Position numbers and translations under genes: made by a program. From Haliotis asinina (lineage: Eukaryota > Mollusca > Gastropoda > Lepetellida > Haliotidae), in NCBI RefSeq assembly GCF_037392515.1, contig NC_090287.1, forward strand, positions 10,523,501-10,587,500: 64,000 nucleotides of DNA. The letters run 5' to 3'. A model generated the notes under the pieces. That model saw only the letters and a program-made list of their open reading frames with translations, searched no databases and was not told the DNA's origin. Shown in pieces: positions 46,859-59,600 of the stretch. The first letter of the stretch is position 1, and the number at the start of each line of letters is the position of its first letter.

Positions 46859-48227
46859 TGATTGACAGCTGAGAAAATGAACATTACCACTGGCTGCTTC
46901 TCATAAAAACCTTGTTAACAAGACTGAAAGGCGAATTGTTTTGACGCCAATAGTAAACTGATGGCGGTTATAAGGATTCTGATTAAAAATTCACACCAGC
47001 CTCCTATGAACTTAGTGGTGAATTTTCACAGGAAGCGTCGAAGAAATTCGAGTTGAGATATTCTGTACACACATGCACACGCCAAACAACAACATACATT
47101 ATATTTTAGTAGAAAATTACATATTCCATAATCTAAGAAGGTTCGCGTACATATCACCTATGCCAAATTCATATATTGCTGACCACACTGAAATTCCGTT
47201 CCAATATTTCTGGAATATACACCAAAGCTTAAGAATTTTTTGTATGTTGTGTAACTGTTACAGCAAAGATTAATATAGAAATGTCTTTATCCGTCCATGT
47301 CAGATTTTCAAATTTTCTAGCTTCAGATGTCTAACTGCAAACTGTCCGTTTAAGCTGCCCTTCATTCCATTTTTTATAACAACGTTTTACTTAACTGCTA
47401 AGTGTACACATCCTAGACGGTATCGTTCGAACAATTAGTCACTCCAAAACAGGATGATCATGTTTTGGTTGGCTTGGCACTCAGCAATGTTCCAGCTATA
47501 TAGTGGTGGTCTGAAAATAATTGAATCTGGACTAGACAATCCAGTGTTCAACAGCAAGAGGATCGATCTACGCAAATAGGATGCGATGACATGTGTCAAC
47601 CAAGTCAGTGGATGTGATCATCAGATCCCATTAGTCGCCTATTACGAAAAGCATGGGTTTCTAAAGATTTTCACGGGTACATATTTTAACATAACAATAT
47701 GTATATGACATTTGTTTGTGTGGACATAAGCTCAGCCCACGCTTGTGTCTAGATCGTACAATTAATCCTCTGACGATATCACCACAGAAACACGTATTAA
47801 GTTAAAACAACAATATGTCATCACTGACACATTGCCAACACGTGTTAAAATATTATATTACGGCAACAAGGTGGAAATCTGCTTTAAAATCTGATGACGA
47901 CAATTATCCTCCCATACATCTTTAAGTTCTGATGTACAGGCATCAATGCCATTCAACAATTGGGTTTTACCAATGACTGAAAAAAATACAAACTGCATCA
48001 TATCTATCTAGACACAAACGCTTGTTTCTTCTCTTCATAGAATCAAATGCGACCGAACACCGTTTCAACAAAAACAAATGGTGTGAAAGTATTCTGCAGT
48101 ATCTCTGTCAACGGTTTGTCATTCCAACAAGCACAATAATGTGTATATTGTAATTTTCGACTGTTAATTGAAATTCATTCAGGTGTATGGGATAAGTTTT
48201 GTAATTAGCATCCACTCTGTTATCGGC
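46859..48227. other. Spacer before copy 3
   Basis: No gene recognised apart from a family B SINE at 47464-47670. Confidence 0.45.
47464..47670 (-). mobile_element. SINE-like retroposon, family B
   Basis: CACTCAGCAATGTTCCAGCT at the left, then GGTGGTCTGAAAATAATTG, GACTAGACAATCCAGTG, GATGACATGTGTCAACC and TTAGTCGCCTATTACG. Confidence 0.75.
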
Positions 48228-48537
48228 TATCACTCGTGTAGACAGCCTTGATTATACTCCACGCCAAGGAGTCTGCCGACCTCCCTACTTATTGTTGAAA
48301 CAACAACATCTGTTAATGATTGCAATACCGGCTTGTACCACTGAAAGAGATTGTTTATAGGGATTTTAACATTGAGAGTTTCTATAAACAATTTTTCACA
48401 CGGAGTAATTAGTGATATCGGGACACCCAGACACTGGGAATGGATTAACTCAGCTTGTTAACCTCCCTGATTGGTCACGTGATAGGGCTTGGTATAAAAC
48501 ACCCAGTGACTGCGTTAATTCAACATTCACATTCATC
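48228..48537 (+). promoter_or_regulatory. Promoter block of small-gene copy 3
   Basis: Same order as copies 1 and 2. Inverted repeat ATTGTTTATAG (48350-48360) / CTATAAACAAT (48382-48392); ATTGG 48470-48474; CACGTG 48476-48481; TATAAAA 48493-48499, again 45 bp before the ATG. Confidence 0.75.
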
Positions 48538-49261
48538 ATGGACGTACCATCTCACCTGCTTCAACCCCTCAGCATCGACACCAACATCATCTACGACTTG
48601 GATACTACCATGTTTCCTGGTCTGGACCATCCACAACACATGCATCAACCAGCTCTGTTGGTGGCGTCCCCGGAAACACGAGAGTCGTGGTTGTCGGCCT
48701 TGAAGCACGACGACATCTCTGAGGACTTTCTCACTGACGATCTGTTTGAACTTATAGGTATGTATCAATCTCATACAAATACAATCAATTTGTAACCTAC
48801 GGTTTTCAGTGTATTTTACATGTAACAAAGTGACTCAAATACAGAACACACAGTTCTGACATACACCTTATTTCACTCTTTATTGTTGCTTTACAGAAAC
48901 CTGCTCCACAGAAACCTTTCATCATACCGTCAACAGTGACTTGGATACCACACTGATTCAGAGTGTGTTTGATGACATCATCGATTCCATATCATCTGAT
49001 CAATCAGAAGATGACGCCAGTCAGGCAGATGACATGTGGTTACATACAAATTGCTTATACTCGTCACCAAGTCAACAAATTCACCTGTCGTCGCCTTCTT
49101 GGGACAGTTCTTGTGCCTCTTCTACATCTACCATGAGCCTGAAGAGGAAGCGAGAATCCGAGGACATGGATCTAGCCAAAAGAAGCAAGCTGGATGATCT
49201 CATGAGTTCTTGGAGTTATCATCACAGCGTGACATTTGACATTTGTGTTCGAGGTTTCTAA
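48538..49261 (+). CDS. Tandem small acidic nuclear-type protein, copy 3 (194 aa, two exons)
   Basis: Exons 48538-48757 and 48897-49261; intron 139 bp, phase 1, donor GTATG. Exon 1 differs from copy 1 at five of 73 residues. Exon 2 is far more diverged: it starts ETCSTETF, keeps QSVFDDIID and SSDQSEDD, replaces the middle with a block containing DDMWLH and YSSPSQQIH, then regains LKRKRESEDMDL, KRSKLDDLMSSW and FDICVRGF. The conserved ends around a free middle suggest that the basic patch and the C-terminal motif matter. Poly(A) signal ATTAAA at 49514-49519. Intact. Function unknown. Confidence 0.85.
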
Positions 49262-49904
49262 AGTTGATCTAAAGAAGTCGGTTATTGGAATATTCAGAGA
49301 CTGTTTGCTTGTTACACATAGTGACTATATTTGATCTGTTTATGTCGACAATGACGTATCACTTGACCAGAGAGCGGCTACACGTCTCACATTGTTTACA
49401 TTAATAGTGCTTGCAGGCTTATTGTTTTCAGATGGTGAGTGGTATGCTTCCCTACTACTTTCACGTTTGTTTTCTGCATATGTTACAACTTTACCAGTTG
49501 TTGAAACTTATTAATTAAACATACACCTGAAAGAAATCCTGTCCTCCATATCTCATGTGTAGTGTTCTGCGATGGAATCGACGAATGGTTTATCGTGAGT
49601 CATCTGTTAATCCCCAGACAAGATCCATCACTGACACATTATAATAAAACAACAACACAACCAGTTCATCAATATGAATCAGCAATAATAGCTCAAACAT
49701 TATAAGGATAGACAATTACACCAGACTATGCAAATCCTGACGTCCATCACGCCGTCTTGCGGACCAGATGAATGTAATGTATATGACAATGTTTAAAGGA
49801 TAGTACATCCTTTAAGAGAGAGAGAGAGAGAAAATAATTGGATTATGATGTTTGACGGGCGCTTCTCTCTATGACTGGTGCATTGCTTACCGGAGTTCTT
49901 GAGT

Positions 49905-50110
49905 TTAGTTTTAGGCCGCACTAAGCAATCCACCTATAAGGCGGCGGTCTGTAAATAATCGAGTTTGGACCAACAGCATGCGCAACTGGGAACCGATCTG
50001 TCAACCACGTGAGCTAGACTGACCACCCTATCCCGCTAGTCGCCTCTTATGATAAGCATTTTGTAGCAGGCATGGGTTGCTGAAGACCTATTCTACCCCG
50101 GATCTTCATG
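49905..50110 (-). mobile_element. SINE-like retroposon, family B
   Basis: GCCGCACTAAGCAATCCACC, GGCGGCGGTCTGTAAATAAT, AACTGGGAACCGATC and GGGTTGCTGAAGACCTATTC, with an internal deletion around the CCAGACAATCC segment. Confidence 0.7.
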
Positions 50111-51067
50111 GTTCTGCTTACCGCAAGAATATGAGGTTGCCAGACACGACGGAAAGAAATGTGTGTACTGAACTTAAAGGCAATATAGAGATTTTACGAA
50201 TGCTTTCATCTATTCCCGGGGCTTTGCTTGGCGAGTCGTCTTGGGCGCTGAAAATTCGCCAGAAACCATTTGTTCGTCCTGATTATATTTTTATTTGTTT
50301 GTCAGTGTCCTACAGGTGTTTGTGGATTTCATAAAATGGTAAACATCTGGGATAAGTTGAAAATACGAAAGTTAATTACATCGTATACGTATTTCTGTCT
50401 TTTGTTTGGTTCTCATATGGGCTGATTCTTATCTTTTTTCAACTATTTAATTTGAACATGGGAATCACAAAGCAAGGCCCGCTATAGCTGATCTACAGTA
50501 AAATGGCCTGGGAACAATCGCCACTCAATTTGTAACAGATATTAAATCCAGTAAAAAATACACAACTGATAGAGATACTATGAGTGCCGGACTCCATGGT
50601 CGAGTAGTCGACGAATGAGCATTGTGATCTTAGCTAATAATTTTTTTTCAGATATTGAAACTGCCCACACCCCCGAAAAGACGCAAAGGGAGTTGGGGCA
50701 CTCTTTATTTACATTTTGCATATCGTAAATGAGTACTTGCAGCCAGTTGTTCGATAAAGTAAGGAAAGCTTTATCCCATTTTCCTTCAGTTTATTGGATT
50801 TATTTGATTTGATGCGATATAGAGTAAAATTTCACAACCAAACTAAAATATGAAAATATTGCATATCAAACGTTACCGAAGACCATCTGTACGTATGTGT
50901 GTTATTATAACAGTAACCATAGAAACAAACATATACCAAGTTGTTTTACGTCACAACCTTGAAATGTAGCTAGACACCCCACGCATCCGGGTACATCCGG
51001 GCACTTCATTTGCGGAATCGAACATTCAAGGCAACTGCAAGAGTAGTGTTGTCATTTCTCAATACTT

Positions 51068-51195
51068 CCTGGACGGCGGCCCAGTGGTTGAAGCGTTAGC
51101 ACGTCACGCGGGTTCGATTCCCGGCATGTGAGGCCAATGTCCTCAGTCTTGATATTGCTGGAAAATTGCAGACAACGGTGTAAAACTCACATCGT
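51068..51195 (+). mobile_element. tRNA-derived SINE, family A
   Basis: Head GGCGGCCCAGTGGTTGAAGC, well-kept B-box GGTTCGATTCCCGGC, tail GATATTGCTGGAAAATTGC then GGTGTAAAACTCAC. Shorter than the others in the middle. Confidence 0.75.
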
Positions 51196-52435
51196 TCCCT
51201 TTGCGTGTCACAAAACAACTCCGCTAAAGGGAGATAACTCTTGAAGGGTTGCTATCAATGCTGTGAGACTATCGACAACTCGAGTCTACATCGCATTGTA
51301 TTGGTGTCAGGATTTGAGATTTGTTGAAAAGTTTTATTTACATTAACTGTATTATCAAAAACGTAAGACTTTAGCATTTTATTTGTGTTCATTGGCGGAT
51401 TCTTCGATGCAACAGCCAACGAGGAACAGATCAATCGCCTTGTCCCAGCGATCAAGCTGGCGTGATATCATTCTGACTCAGACTAGTACACTGTGAGCTA
51501 AATGCCTATAGGAGTATCATGGCTAAGGTGGTCTTTTCTAAATGTGGGCATTTGGAGACGCCTGAAAATGTTGAACGCTATGTCACTATCTAACTAAATG
51601 CCAGAGAATAAGGGCATTAGACAAATTCTCGGACGTGCTGTACTTAAAGTAGATAATACAGTATTTGGTTACAGACCCCAGGATCATGCATGACTCCATG
51701 CAGCGGGTAGTTTAGATTTTGTCTCTCCATCTGGAAAACATGATGCTTTTCAGGAAAGCTCTCGAAAGGCTGAGACAGACGTAGTTCTGTGATCTTGAAT
51801 AATTTTTAGCTTCTGTCATGTTGACCTACTGTTTTTTTGACTGAATGATTGTTTAATGTTTCAGAATTGAAAGTGCATACTTAAAGTCGTTAATTCAATA
51901 TCAATATTCAGATGAATGAATCTTCTCAAAGCGAATCTTTTCTTTTCAAAGTACTTTGTGATTCTTATGAAGTCAAGTCAATGTGTTGGACACACATAGA
52001 CGTCTCATTGGCCCACATCGTCCTAACACATCACGTAATTATTACCGACCAATACTGTGCTTTATTCAAATTGATTATAACGGACAATTAGCCAAAGTTT
52101 ATATTGCGTTAACTTCCAATACTGCCAATTGTGTTAAACGCGAAACCTTGTCATGACTTAAATAATGTCACCTGTCATAACTGATCAAGATGGGTTTTGA
52201 GCAAGATATTTCAAACACGTTTTGGTATGCTATTTTTCGGGGATTATTACATGTATTCAGTGTCTGTTGGAAGCTATGGCATTTAGACGTACACATTCAT
52301 GCACGGCGCGTTTAGAACTAGATGAATTCTAATGATAATCGTACGTGATATCTATGAAAAAAACCCAGTGATTTACATTTTGGCAACACTGATATCCGTT
52401 GACTTGACCCGATCGAGCACTTGACATGGATACCG

Positions 52436-53150
52436 AGACTCACTATACAGGCTCCACAAGTTACGTTGACTCACTATACAGGCTCTACAAGTTATCCCGA
52501 CGCGTTATACAGGCTCCACACGTTACTCCGACTCACTATACAGGCTCCATAAGTTATCCCGACTCACTATACAGGCTCCACAAGTTACGCTGACTCACTA
52601 TACAGGCTCCATAAGTTACTACGACTCACTACAGAGGTTAGTCCGTCTCTCTAGACAGTCTCCACAAGTTACTCCGACTCACTGTACAGGCTCCAGAACG
52701 TACTGACTCACTATACAGGCTCCACAAGTTACGCTGACTCACTATACAGGCTCCATAAGTTACTACGACTCACTACAGAGGTTCCACAAGTTACACTGAC
52801 TCACTATAGGGGCTCCACAAGCTACTCTGACTCACCATACAACCTTCCCAAGTTATCCCGACTCACTCTACAGGCTCCAAAAGCTACTCCGACTCACTCT
52901 AAGGCTCCATAAGTTATCCTGACTCACTATACACGCTCCACAAGTTACGCTGACTCACTATACAGGCTCCATAAGTTACTACGACTCACAATATGGGCTC
53001 CACAAGCTACTCTGACTCACCGTACAACCTTCCCAACTTACCCCGACTCACTCTACACGCTCCACAAGTTACTCCGACTCATTATACCGACTGCCTACAC
53101 GCTCCACAAACTACCCCGACTCACTACAGGCACCACGACTCACTGCAGAC
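52436..53150. repeat. ~31 bp tandem array, about 23 copies
   Basis: Unit like GACTCACTATACAGGCTCCA plus CAAGTTACTCC. Copies differ by point changes and small indels, so this array is more diverged than the others here. Confidence 0.9.
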
Positions 53151-54429
53151 TAAAAAACTATCAAGACAGCCACATATATGAGTATATATGCGACAGACTC
53201 CACAAGCCACCTGTCTTGCCAACTGATTTTAATCATCATTTCTCCGAAACAAGTTTTATTTAACTGAACTTAAATTGTTAGCAGAAAACAACTACATGTA
53301 TTTCGTAAAATGATCATACCACATTCCAAATCATTGCAGCAATTATAAATGAAGTTTATTCCAACATGACATGCCATGCAGAATTTAATAAGTAACCCGA
53401 CACTTGACATATCTCCAAGTGTTTGGGCTGAGTACTTTTGCATATTCATACAAATCTCATGTCGTATGAGCGCAGACAAATAAAATTGAAGAAGGTGTAT
53501 GCATGCGCTCAACCATGACTGACCGCCCCTAAACTATTTTGCTATCTCATGGCTTCTGTCACATATTCACTTTTACCATAGACTAAGGCTTAGTCTCTGA
53601 ATATATGTAATTTTGATAATAACAAACAAACCCATTTTAATTGAAAAGGAGCTCCAGGGACACCAGGGATTCAGACCTGAACCTGAGGAAATCTAGATTT
53701 GCTTCATTTAAGACTTTAGCACTGTAGAGAAGGCGTGGCATTAGGCAAAATAATGTGGTTCAGGGACTGAGACAGAGTACTTTTGCCACGATAGATCAGT
53801 TTACAATGCCCGACCTGTACAGGGCTTAAAGTAGGCAAGCTTGAGAGATACTCGACCGGAGTTGGACGATCATCCATGAGCATTGGCTATGTGTTTGATG
53901 ATCTTCAGTTTGGCAAGTTCATGATCCTTCACGGACGCCTCTGTAGACACCATGAACACGGTTGTCGCCCTCGCTATCTCGCTTCATGATGCTGATGTGA
54001 AACAAAAGGAACAAGCTTATGTTATCAGTTGAGAAACTAACTCAAATTATGAGATTCCGAAACGATACAACTATTATGAAATGATATCTTGTCAAGAGGA
54101 AACGTGAAAAGTTTCTATTTGCAGCTTAAGAATGTATGTTATATTGGTTCTTCAAGTGAATAGTGACGGATACGTTTCGACCAGGATGACTGCTTACATT
54201 AAGTGATATATCATTAAAAAGGTAGGAGATTTTGGATTTAAAAGACTGATAAAATACAAATGATGAGGCCAAGGAGGAAACAGATGAAGATGAGAAATAA
54301 GGGGAAAATGCGACCATTTAGCATTCCTTTGGAAATGTTTCATCTGTAAGGATATATATTTTTGTATTTTCTCATATGCATTGGTCTTCGCTATTGGTAT
54401 GCTGACAGAGTGAAATATTCCCTACATAC

Positions 54430-54464
<35 letters not shown>

Positions 54465-56021
54465 GAGACATACATGCATACATACATACACACATACATA
54501 CATACATACATACATACATACATACATACATACATACATACATACATACATACATACATACAGTCTCAGTTTACATAATTCGTTGTAATTACGACATTTG
54601 CATTCATTTGATGCAGCGAATGTTCGAAGTGCTTGTTGCATATACACAAGATATCAGGTAATAGCAATCGCCCGTCTTATTACATTGTCAGCGTCCTCTG
54701 CCAGAGGTAAATACTGTTAGGGCTGAAAAACCCAATTTCCGTTTTCATATTTTCCATATTTTTATCTTATTATCTTAATTAGCCTGTTGTATGCATTTTG
54801 GAATTTCCTAAAAAAATCAAGATCTTTTTGTGAATTTATACCATGACTGTCCTATGTATAGATTGTTTATAGATTGCCGACGCGAAATATTTATACTACG
54901 CCTTAGGTGCAACTTTGTGTATGTTGTATGTCTCACCGAACTTTGGAAAGAATTACGTGGAAAGAATTTGTTGAACAAATTAACAAAACAAAATACAAAT
55001 AATAAAATAAACTAAAGTTACAGCAATAATTTCGGGCTATAAGCTTTAACTTGGGGATAGACTTTACGGATGATCAAGTTGTTCATCCAGGTGATGTGTG
55101 GGTTAAAACACCTTTATCAAACAAGTGATAAACAGAAATCTCCATTGCATGGCTGTCACTATCACCTGTATTTGTATGTTTAAATGTGGAATGTGTGACT
55201 AGAGATTTCATTCGAAGAACTGAGAACAAAGTTCAAACCACAACTGGAAATATACAATCACGGGGGCTAAATATGCGTGCGTGCGAATAAGCTATTTATG
55301 TATGTACCAAGTTGTTTCTCCATCAGAACGCTACTTAGAAGTAATGCTGAGTATGAAATCAACATGTTGCAAGGTCAAATTCTGTCATGATTATATAATC
55401 ATAGGATCGTTACTCTCTCGATAAATCTGGTGTGTGAGAGAGAGTTATAACAGGTTCAGATGCAAGATAAGAAACTCATGTCACCTTCAAAAATAATTCA
55501 TTTTTAAGTCCCTAGTCTAAATTGTGATATCAAACAGAACTGAACTTAATAGGTGCTAGAATCTATTGCAAACACGCGCCATCTCGAAGGACAAATATAT
55601 TGACACAGTTCGATTACCGTATCTTCGTGATGCTAAAGATAAACAAGGTCGGCTGACCAGAACCCTGGTGCATGACCGTGTATGGAACGTGTGTTTGTCT
55701 GAGTGACAGTTGACATAAGGATGACGTCAAAGACAAGTTACGAGCATGCGCACGAGATGCCAATGTGAATCCTCAAGAGAATGACTGGCTTATAAAATCT
55801 ACTTATATAACTCCTAGCGTGTGACCTCTTATGTCACAATGGTGTTTATACGACAAATTCGATTAGTTGTTAACGTTCGAATTTCAGGTGTTTCAATGTT
55901 ATAGTGTCTGGACAGTTGGAATTTCATAACATATTAGTAAAGAATTTCTGAATATTCAATGATAGTCAATAACGGGATCGGATGGTCAACCTATTTTTTT
56001 TCGCTTGATCCAACATTCACA
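53151..56021. other. No gene recognised apart from a microsatellite
   Basis: Short frames only. A 110 bp minus-strand frame near 53876-53985 looks protein-like but is too short to call. Confidence 0.4.
54424..54562. repeat. Compound (CA)n / (CATA)n microsatellite
   Basis: About 20 bp of CA repeats followed by roughly 80 bp of near-perfect CATA repeats. Confidence 0.95.
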
Positions 56022-56260
56022 GTCCCGTAAAGATCCGGTTAGAATTGATCCTCGACAGCCCATGCTGGTTGTTAGAAGAGACTAACGGGATCGGGTGGTC
56101 AGGCTCGTTACCTAGTTGACACAAACCATTGTATCCCATTTGCGTAGATCAATGCTCAGGATGTTGATCACTGGATTGTCTGGTCCCAACTCGATTATTT
56201 CCAGACCACCGCCATAATCTGGATTGTTGCTGATGGCGACGTTAAACAAACAAATAAACA
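56022..56260 (+). mobile_element. SINE-like retroposon, family B, near full length
   Basis: GTCCCGTAAAGATCCGGTTA at the left, then GACTAACGGGATCGGGTGGT, CTGGATTGTCTGGTCCC and CAGACCACCGCC, ending in GGCGACGTTAAACAAACAAA. The AAAC tail is in the 3' position, which supports this orientation. Confidence 0.8.
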
Positions 56261-56481
56261 AATCAAAGTTAACAGCGAGATCGCTTGTTCGTTTATTTTG
56301 AGGGAATTGTTGTTGAGAGGTTGTGGCGATATGCCACTTTCAGTGTCTTCATATTATAAGGAGAGTGGGTGACTGTCTTTGGTTTAACGCCGCTCTGATT
56401 TTCTCAGTAATTCCAGACGTGTCTTGAACTGGGAGGGAAACCCGAAGCATACGGTCCTAAGTAGGGAATCGCTCCCGGTTA

Positions 56482-56640
56482 GAGTGAGTGAGTGAGTGAG
56501 TGACTTGGTTTAGCATTATGTCGCTTTTAGCAATATTCCAGCAATATTGCGGAAGGAGACACCAGATACGGGCTTCATGCATTGCAACAACGTGGGGAAT
56601 CGAGAACGGGTCTAAACGTGACGAGCGCTTCGACGGAGAC
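56482..56640 (-). mobile_element. tRNA-derived SINE, family A
   Basis: GTGAGTGAGTGAGTGAGTGA at the left, TTTAGCAATATTCCAGCAAT, GGGCTTCATGCATTG, GGGGAATCGAGAACGGGTC. The head end is eroded. Confidence 0.8.
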
Positions 56641-56939
56641 GGCACAGACTCGTGGGCTACCACAGCTATCTGAGCTATTTAAGTCCACCGCAGATATGAT
56701 AAAGTGGCTTTGGATATGATAACGTTTCCGGTGTTATTATGTGTATCGGTGTTTGTAGTTCAGGGCGAACCTGAGATAACAATTGTCACGGAGGTGTTGA
56801 TTGTCATTCAAATTGGGCCTTTGTGGACAATCGAGTATCAAGGCCGTCAGCTAATGTTCTAAACATTTGTTTTTGACATCGTAGTTCAACGTCACGTGCA
56901 GTAGTATTCATGCATGAAATATAAAATAGCAAACTGTGA

Positions 56940-57010
56940 TAGTGACTGATGTCATCGTTTGGAGAATCTGTGACATGCATCAACCAAGCCAGCAAGCCTG
57001 ACCACCCGTT
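56940..57010 (-). mobile_element. Partial SINE-like retroposon, family B
   Basis: CTGTGACATGCATCAACC, CAAGCCAGCAAGCCTGACCA and CCCGTTCCCC match the central part of family B only. Confidence 0.5.
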
Positions 57011-57074
57011 CCCCGAATATCCCAACTCACCAGGGATCCTTTTCAATTCAGATGGGTTTGTGCGTTATCAAAAT

Positions 57075-58549
57075 TATAAACTACAGGGCAAAAGAAAGTT
57101 ATCACTTTTACATTAGTTGTATAAAAAAACACAAAGATAGAAACAGGCTTGATCCCACGTAAAAAATATTCGCCCAAATGCAAATTTTCCCAAGAACAAT
57201 ACAGCCTCCCGAACGCAGCTTTCCAAATCATGCATTTTGCAAAACGTGAAAAACGTGTCTTCGGGACATTGGTCGAAATGCACGTGCATGATTGTAGCAT
57301 AAATACCGAAGTTGTACAGAGCAAGCATACAGTTAGCAAAAGCCCATCAACAATATGCCAAGACTTAGACAGGCGCAACGAGACAGAGCACTTGGTATGG
57401 CGAATATGGGGGCTTCTCAACGTCACCTGGCAAGAACCCTCAACTGCAGCCAGGCCACCATCAGCAAGTTGCTAAACCGCTACCGGCAGACAGGACAGAC
57501 TCAAGACCGACCATGATCGGAAACACCGAGAGTGACAACGCCAGCCGAAGACCGCTACATCCGACAGATTCACCTCCGGAACAGATTCGTGACGGCGACG
57601 GCACTAAGGCATGCCAACGGCAGGCGAACTGTTCTTCGGCGACTTCGTGTAGCCGGGATACGAGCCTATCGACCCTTCCGTGGAATAGTCTTGACCCGTT
57701 AACACCGTGAACGCAGACTGCGATGGGGACGAACTATGCGTCGGTGACAGCGACAAGACTGGGAAAGGGTGCTCTTTACAGATGAAAATCGGTTCTGTCT
57801 CTTCAGGAAATATGGCGGGGTTAGAGTTTTTCACCGAAGGGACGAGCGACTGGCACCGAACTGCGTCAGAGAAGTACAACCACTTGGAGGCCGCGGTTTC
57901 ATGGTGTGGGGTGGCATTTGTGGCCAGGTGACAACATCATTGGTTATCATCCGTGGACATTTGACTGGTCAGCGATGCATGGCTGAAGTTTTGAGACCTG
58001 TTGTGGTGCCCTTTATTCAACAGCAGCTAAGAGGATTACTTTTGCAGCATGACAATGCAAGGCCTCACACCGCCAGGATTGTTAACGTCAACGTATTGCC
58101 TTGGCCAGCGTGTTCTCCAGACATGAACCCCATTGAACATCTGTGGGATCAGATGATCGTCAGTTGAGACAGCATGTTCCACCTCCAGTGAACCGACAGG
58201 AACTCGAACAGACTCTATGGATTCTATGGAACAGGATTCCTTTTGACGTTATCCGCCGTCTGACGACGTCAATGAGGAGGCGTGTGTTGGGGTGTATTGA
58301 CGCCCAGGGGGGTCACACTCGCTATTGATGAAGTGACTTCTGTGCCATAAAATGACTCTTTATGACCTTTTTGAAAGAACTGTGATTTGTGTAATTTTTA
58401 ACTTGGACCCCTTGACTCCTTCTTCATTCGACTTATCAGAAAATGATTTCTGTCAATACATCAGTTATCAGAAATCTCATATACGCTACTGTTTTTACTG
58501 TTGAGCCAGTTAAAGTTGGTGATAATTTTCTTTTGCCCGGTAGTTTATA
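57075..58549 (+). mobile_element. Tc1/mariner transposon, inactivated
   Basis: About 1.47 kb. Ends TATAAACTACAGGGCAAAAG (left) and CTTTTGCCCGGTAGTTTATA (right) are inverted, with TA at the edges. Transposase frame starts at ATG 57355: a helix-turn-helix region (MANMGASQRHL, then SQATISKLLNRY), then the DDE core with VLFTDENRF, GFMVWGGI, LLQHDNARPHTA and SPDMNPIEHLWD. Only 27 residues separate the second D from the E instead of 34, so about seven residues are lost. Three in-frame stops lie before the core (about 57514, 57700 and 57748), and a frameshift after LWDQM near 58155 moves the C-terminus (LRQHVPPP .. GGHTRY) to another frame. Not functional. Confidence 0.92.
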
Positions 58550-58787
58550 TATTCAGTGACTTAGAGTCAGTCTGGGGTGAATGCAGCTGGGCCTAACGTT
58601 GGAGTGGCCAAGGAAGACCAGAGTTTTGTAACACTGAATTTCCTGTGTCATATCAGGGATACTCTACAAGAGGGATAGGCCACTCGCTTGCTTTCTTTAC
58701 CATTTGTACTAATTAACGTGTGGTTCGTCATGCCCCAACGCACACAGTGACTTGGCTTGTTCCCAGTGCAACTTCAGTTGTGTTTAA

Positions 58788-58831
58788 CCAGGGAGACTAT
58801 ATAGAGTATATATGTTGTAGATTATCCCTGG
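58788..58831 (+). mobile_element. 44 bp hairpin mini-element with 5 bp target duplication
   Basis: Starts CCAGGGAGACTATATA and ends GATTATCCCTGG. Flanked by TTTAA on both sides (58783-58787, 58832-58836). Shares CAGGGAGACTATATA and TGTTGTA with the reverse complement of the 34299-34338 element. Confidence 0.6.
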
Positions 58832-59099
58832 TTTAACAGAACTTCAGCCAGTTTATTGTATCAGTCGGAATTTTACAATGAATGAATTATAGCAAGAATT
58901 AAGAGCAAGAATTATGTGAATGAATGAACGAAATAAAGAAAAAGAATAAAAGAAAGAAGTACATATGTATCGCGAGAACACGTGTTAACATCAGCTGTCC
59001 TTTCAAAAAATCTACTTTGAGACATTTTTGTGTACATTAATAATTAATTCAGATATCTTATTGCATGTGGGGAATGGAATGGACATTAACAAACTGTTA

Positions 59100-59600
59100 A
59101 CTGAAACTGTCACACTGCCCTCAAAAATAAAGTGTAAAACTCTCACAAAGCGTTCTAAAACACCTTTCTAGTTTTGTCAAATAATAAGATCAACAAGAAA
59201 GAAGTTATAGAACTATGACCCTCAAGCATCAATGGCGAATCAGATCAGATCCGCAATATGTCATATTTTTCACACACCTCAAATACACCCTAACATTCTT
59301 TTTTAGATTATGAAACTATCACTGTTACTTGCAAACACATTTCACCTGATAGTATATTCCAGTCATATGAATTAAAGGTGTATGTGAAAGATGTTTTTGA
59401 GGAAGTAGCTAGGAATACTCAAACAACGGCGTATAGCATTTCAATGGCGAAATGTCATTTTTGTCACTCACCTCCATTACACCCTAACAATTTTTTAGGG
59501 TCACAAAACTGTCACTATTACTTGTTAATACCTTTCAACTAAAGGTGTGTTCTCCATCTAAAAATTAAACGAATGTGTGAAAGAAGCTTTTGTCGGCACA
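59100..59600. repeat. Diverged direct repeat, ~190 bp, two to three copies
   Basis: Words such as CACCCTAACA, AACTGTCAC / AACTATCACTGTTACTTG, CAATGGCGAA and GTGTGAAAGA recur in the same order at about 190 bp. Confidence 0.6.

Larger units (their letters stand above)
49520..52435. other. No gene recognised
   Basis: Contains a (GA)n run near 49817, one SINE of each main family, and the word AAAGGGAGATAACTC at about 51226, which is common in mollusc repeats. The reading frame 50077-50334 has no recognised motif. Confidence 0.4.

Noticed and set aside
51068-51130. tRNA gene
   Set aside because: A good B-box and A-box are present, but the sequence continues into the family A SINE body and cannot fold into a full cloverleaf by eye.
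53876-53985. Short minus-strand protein-like frame (VSTEASVKDHELAKLK)
   Set aside because: About 35 codons, no clear splice sites in the right phase, no family recognised.
54362-54661. Open frames on both strands over 54.4-54.6 kb
   Set aside because: They translate the CA/CATA microsatellite.
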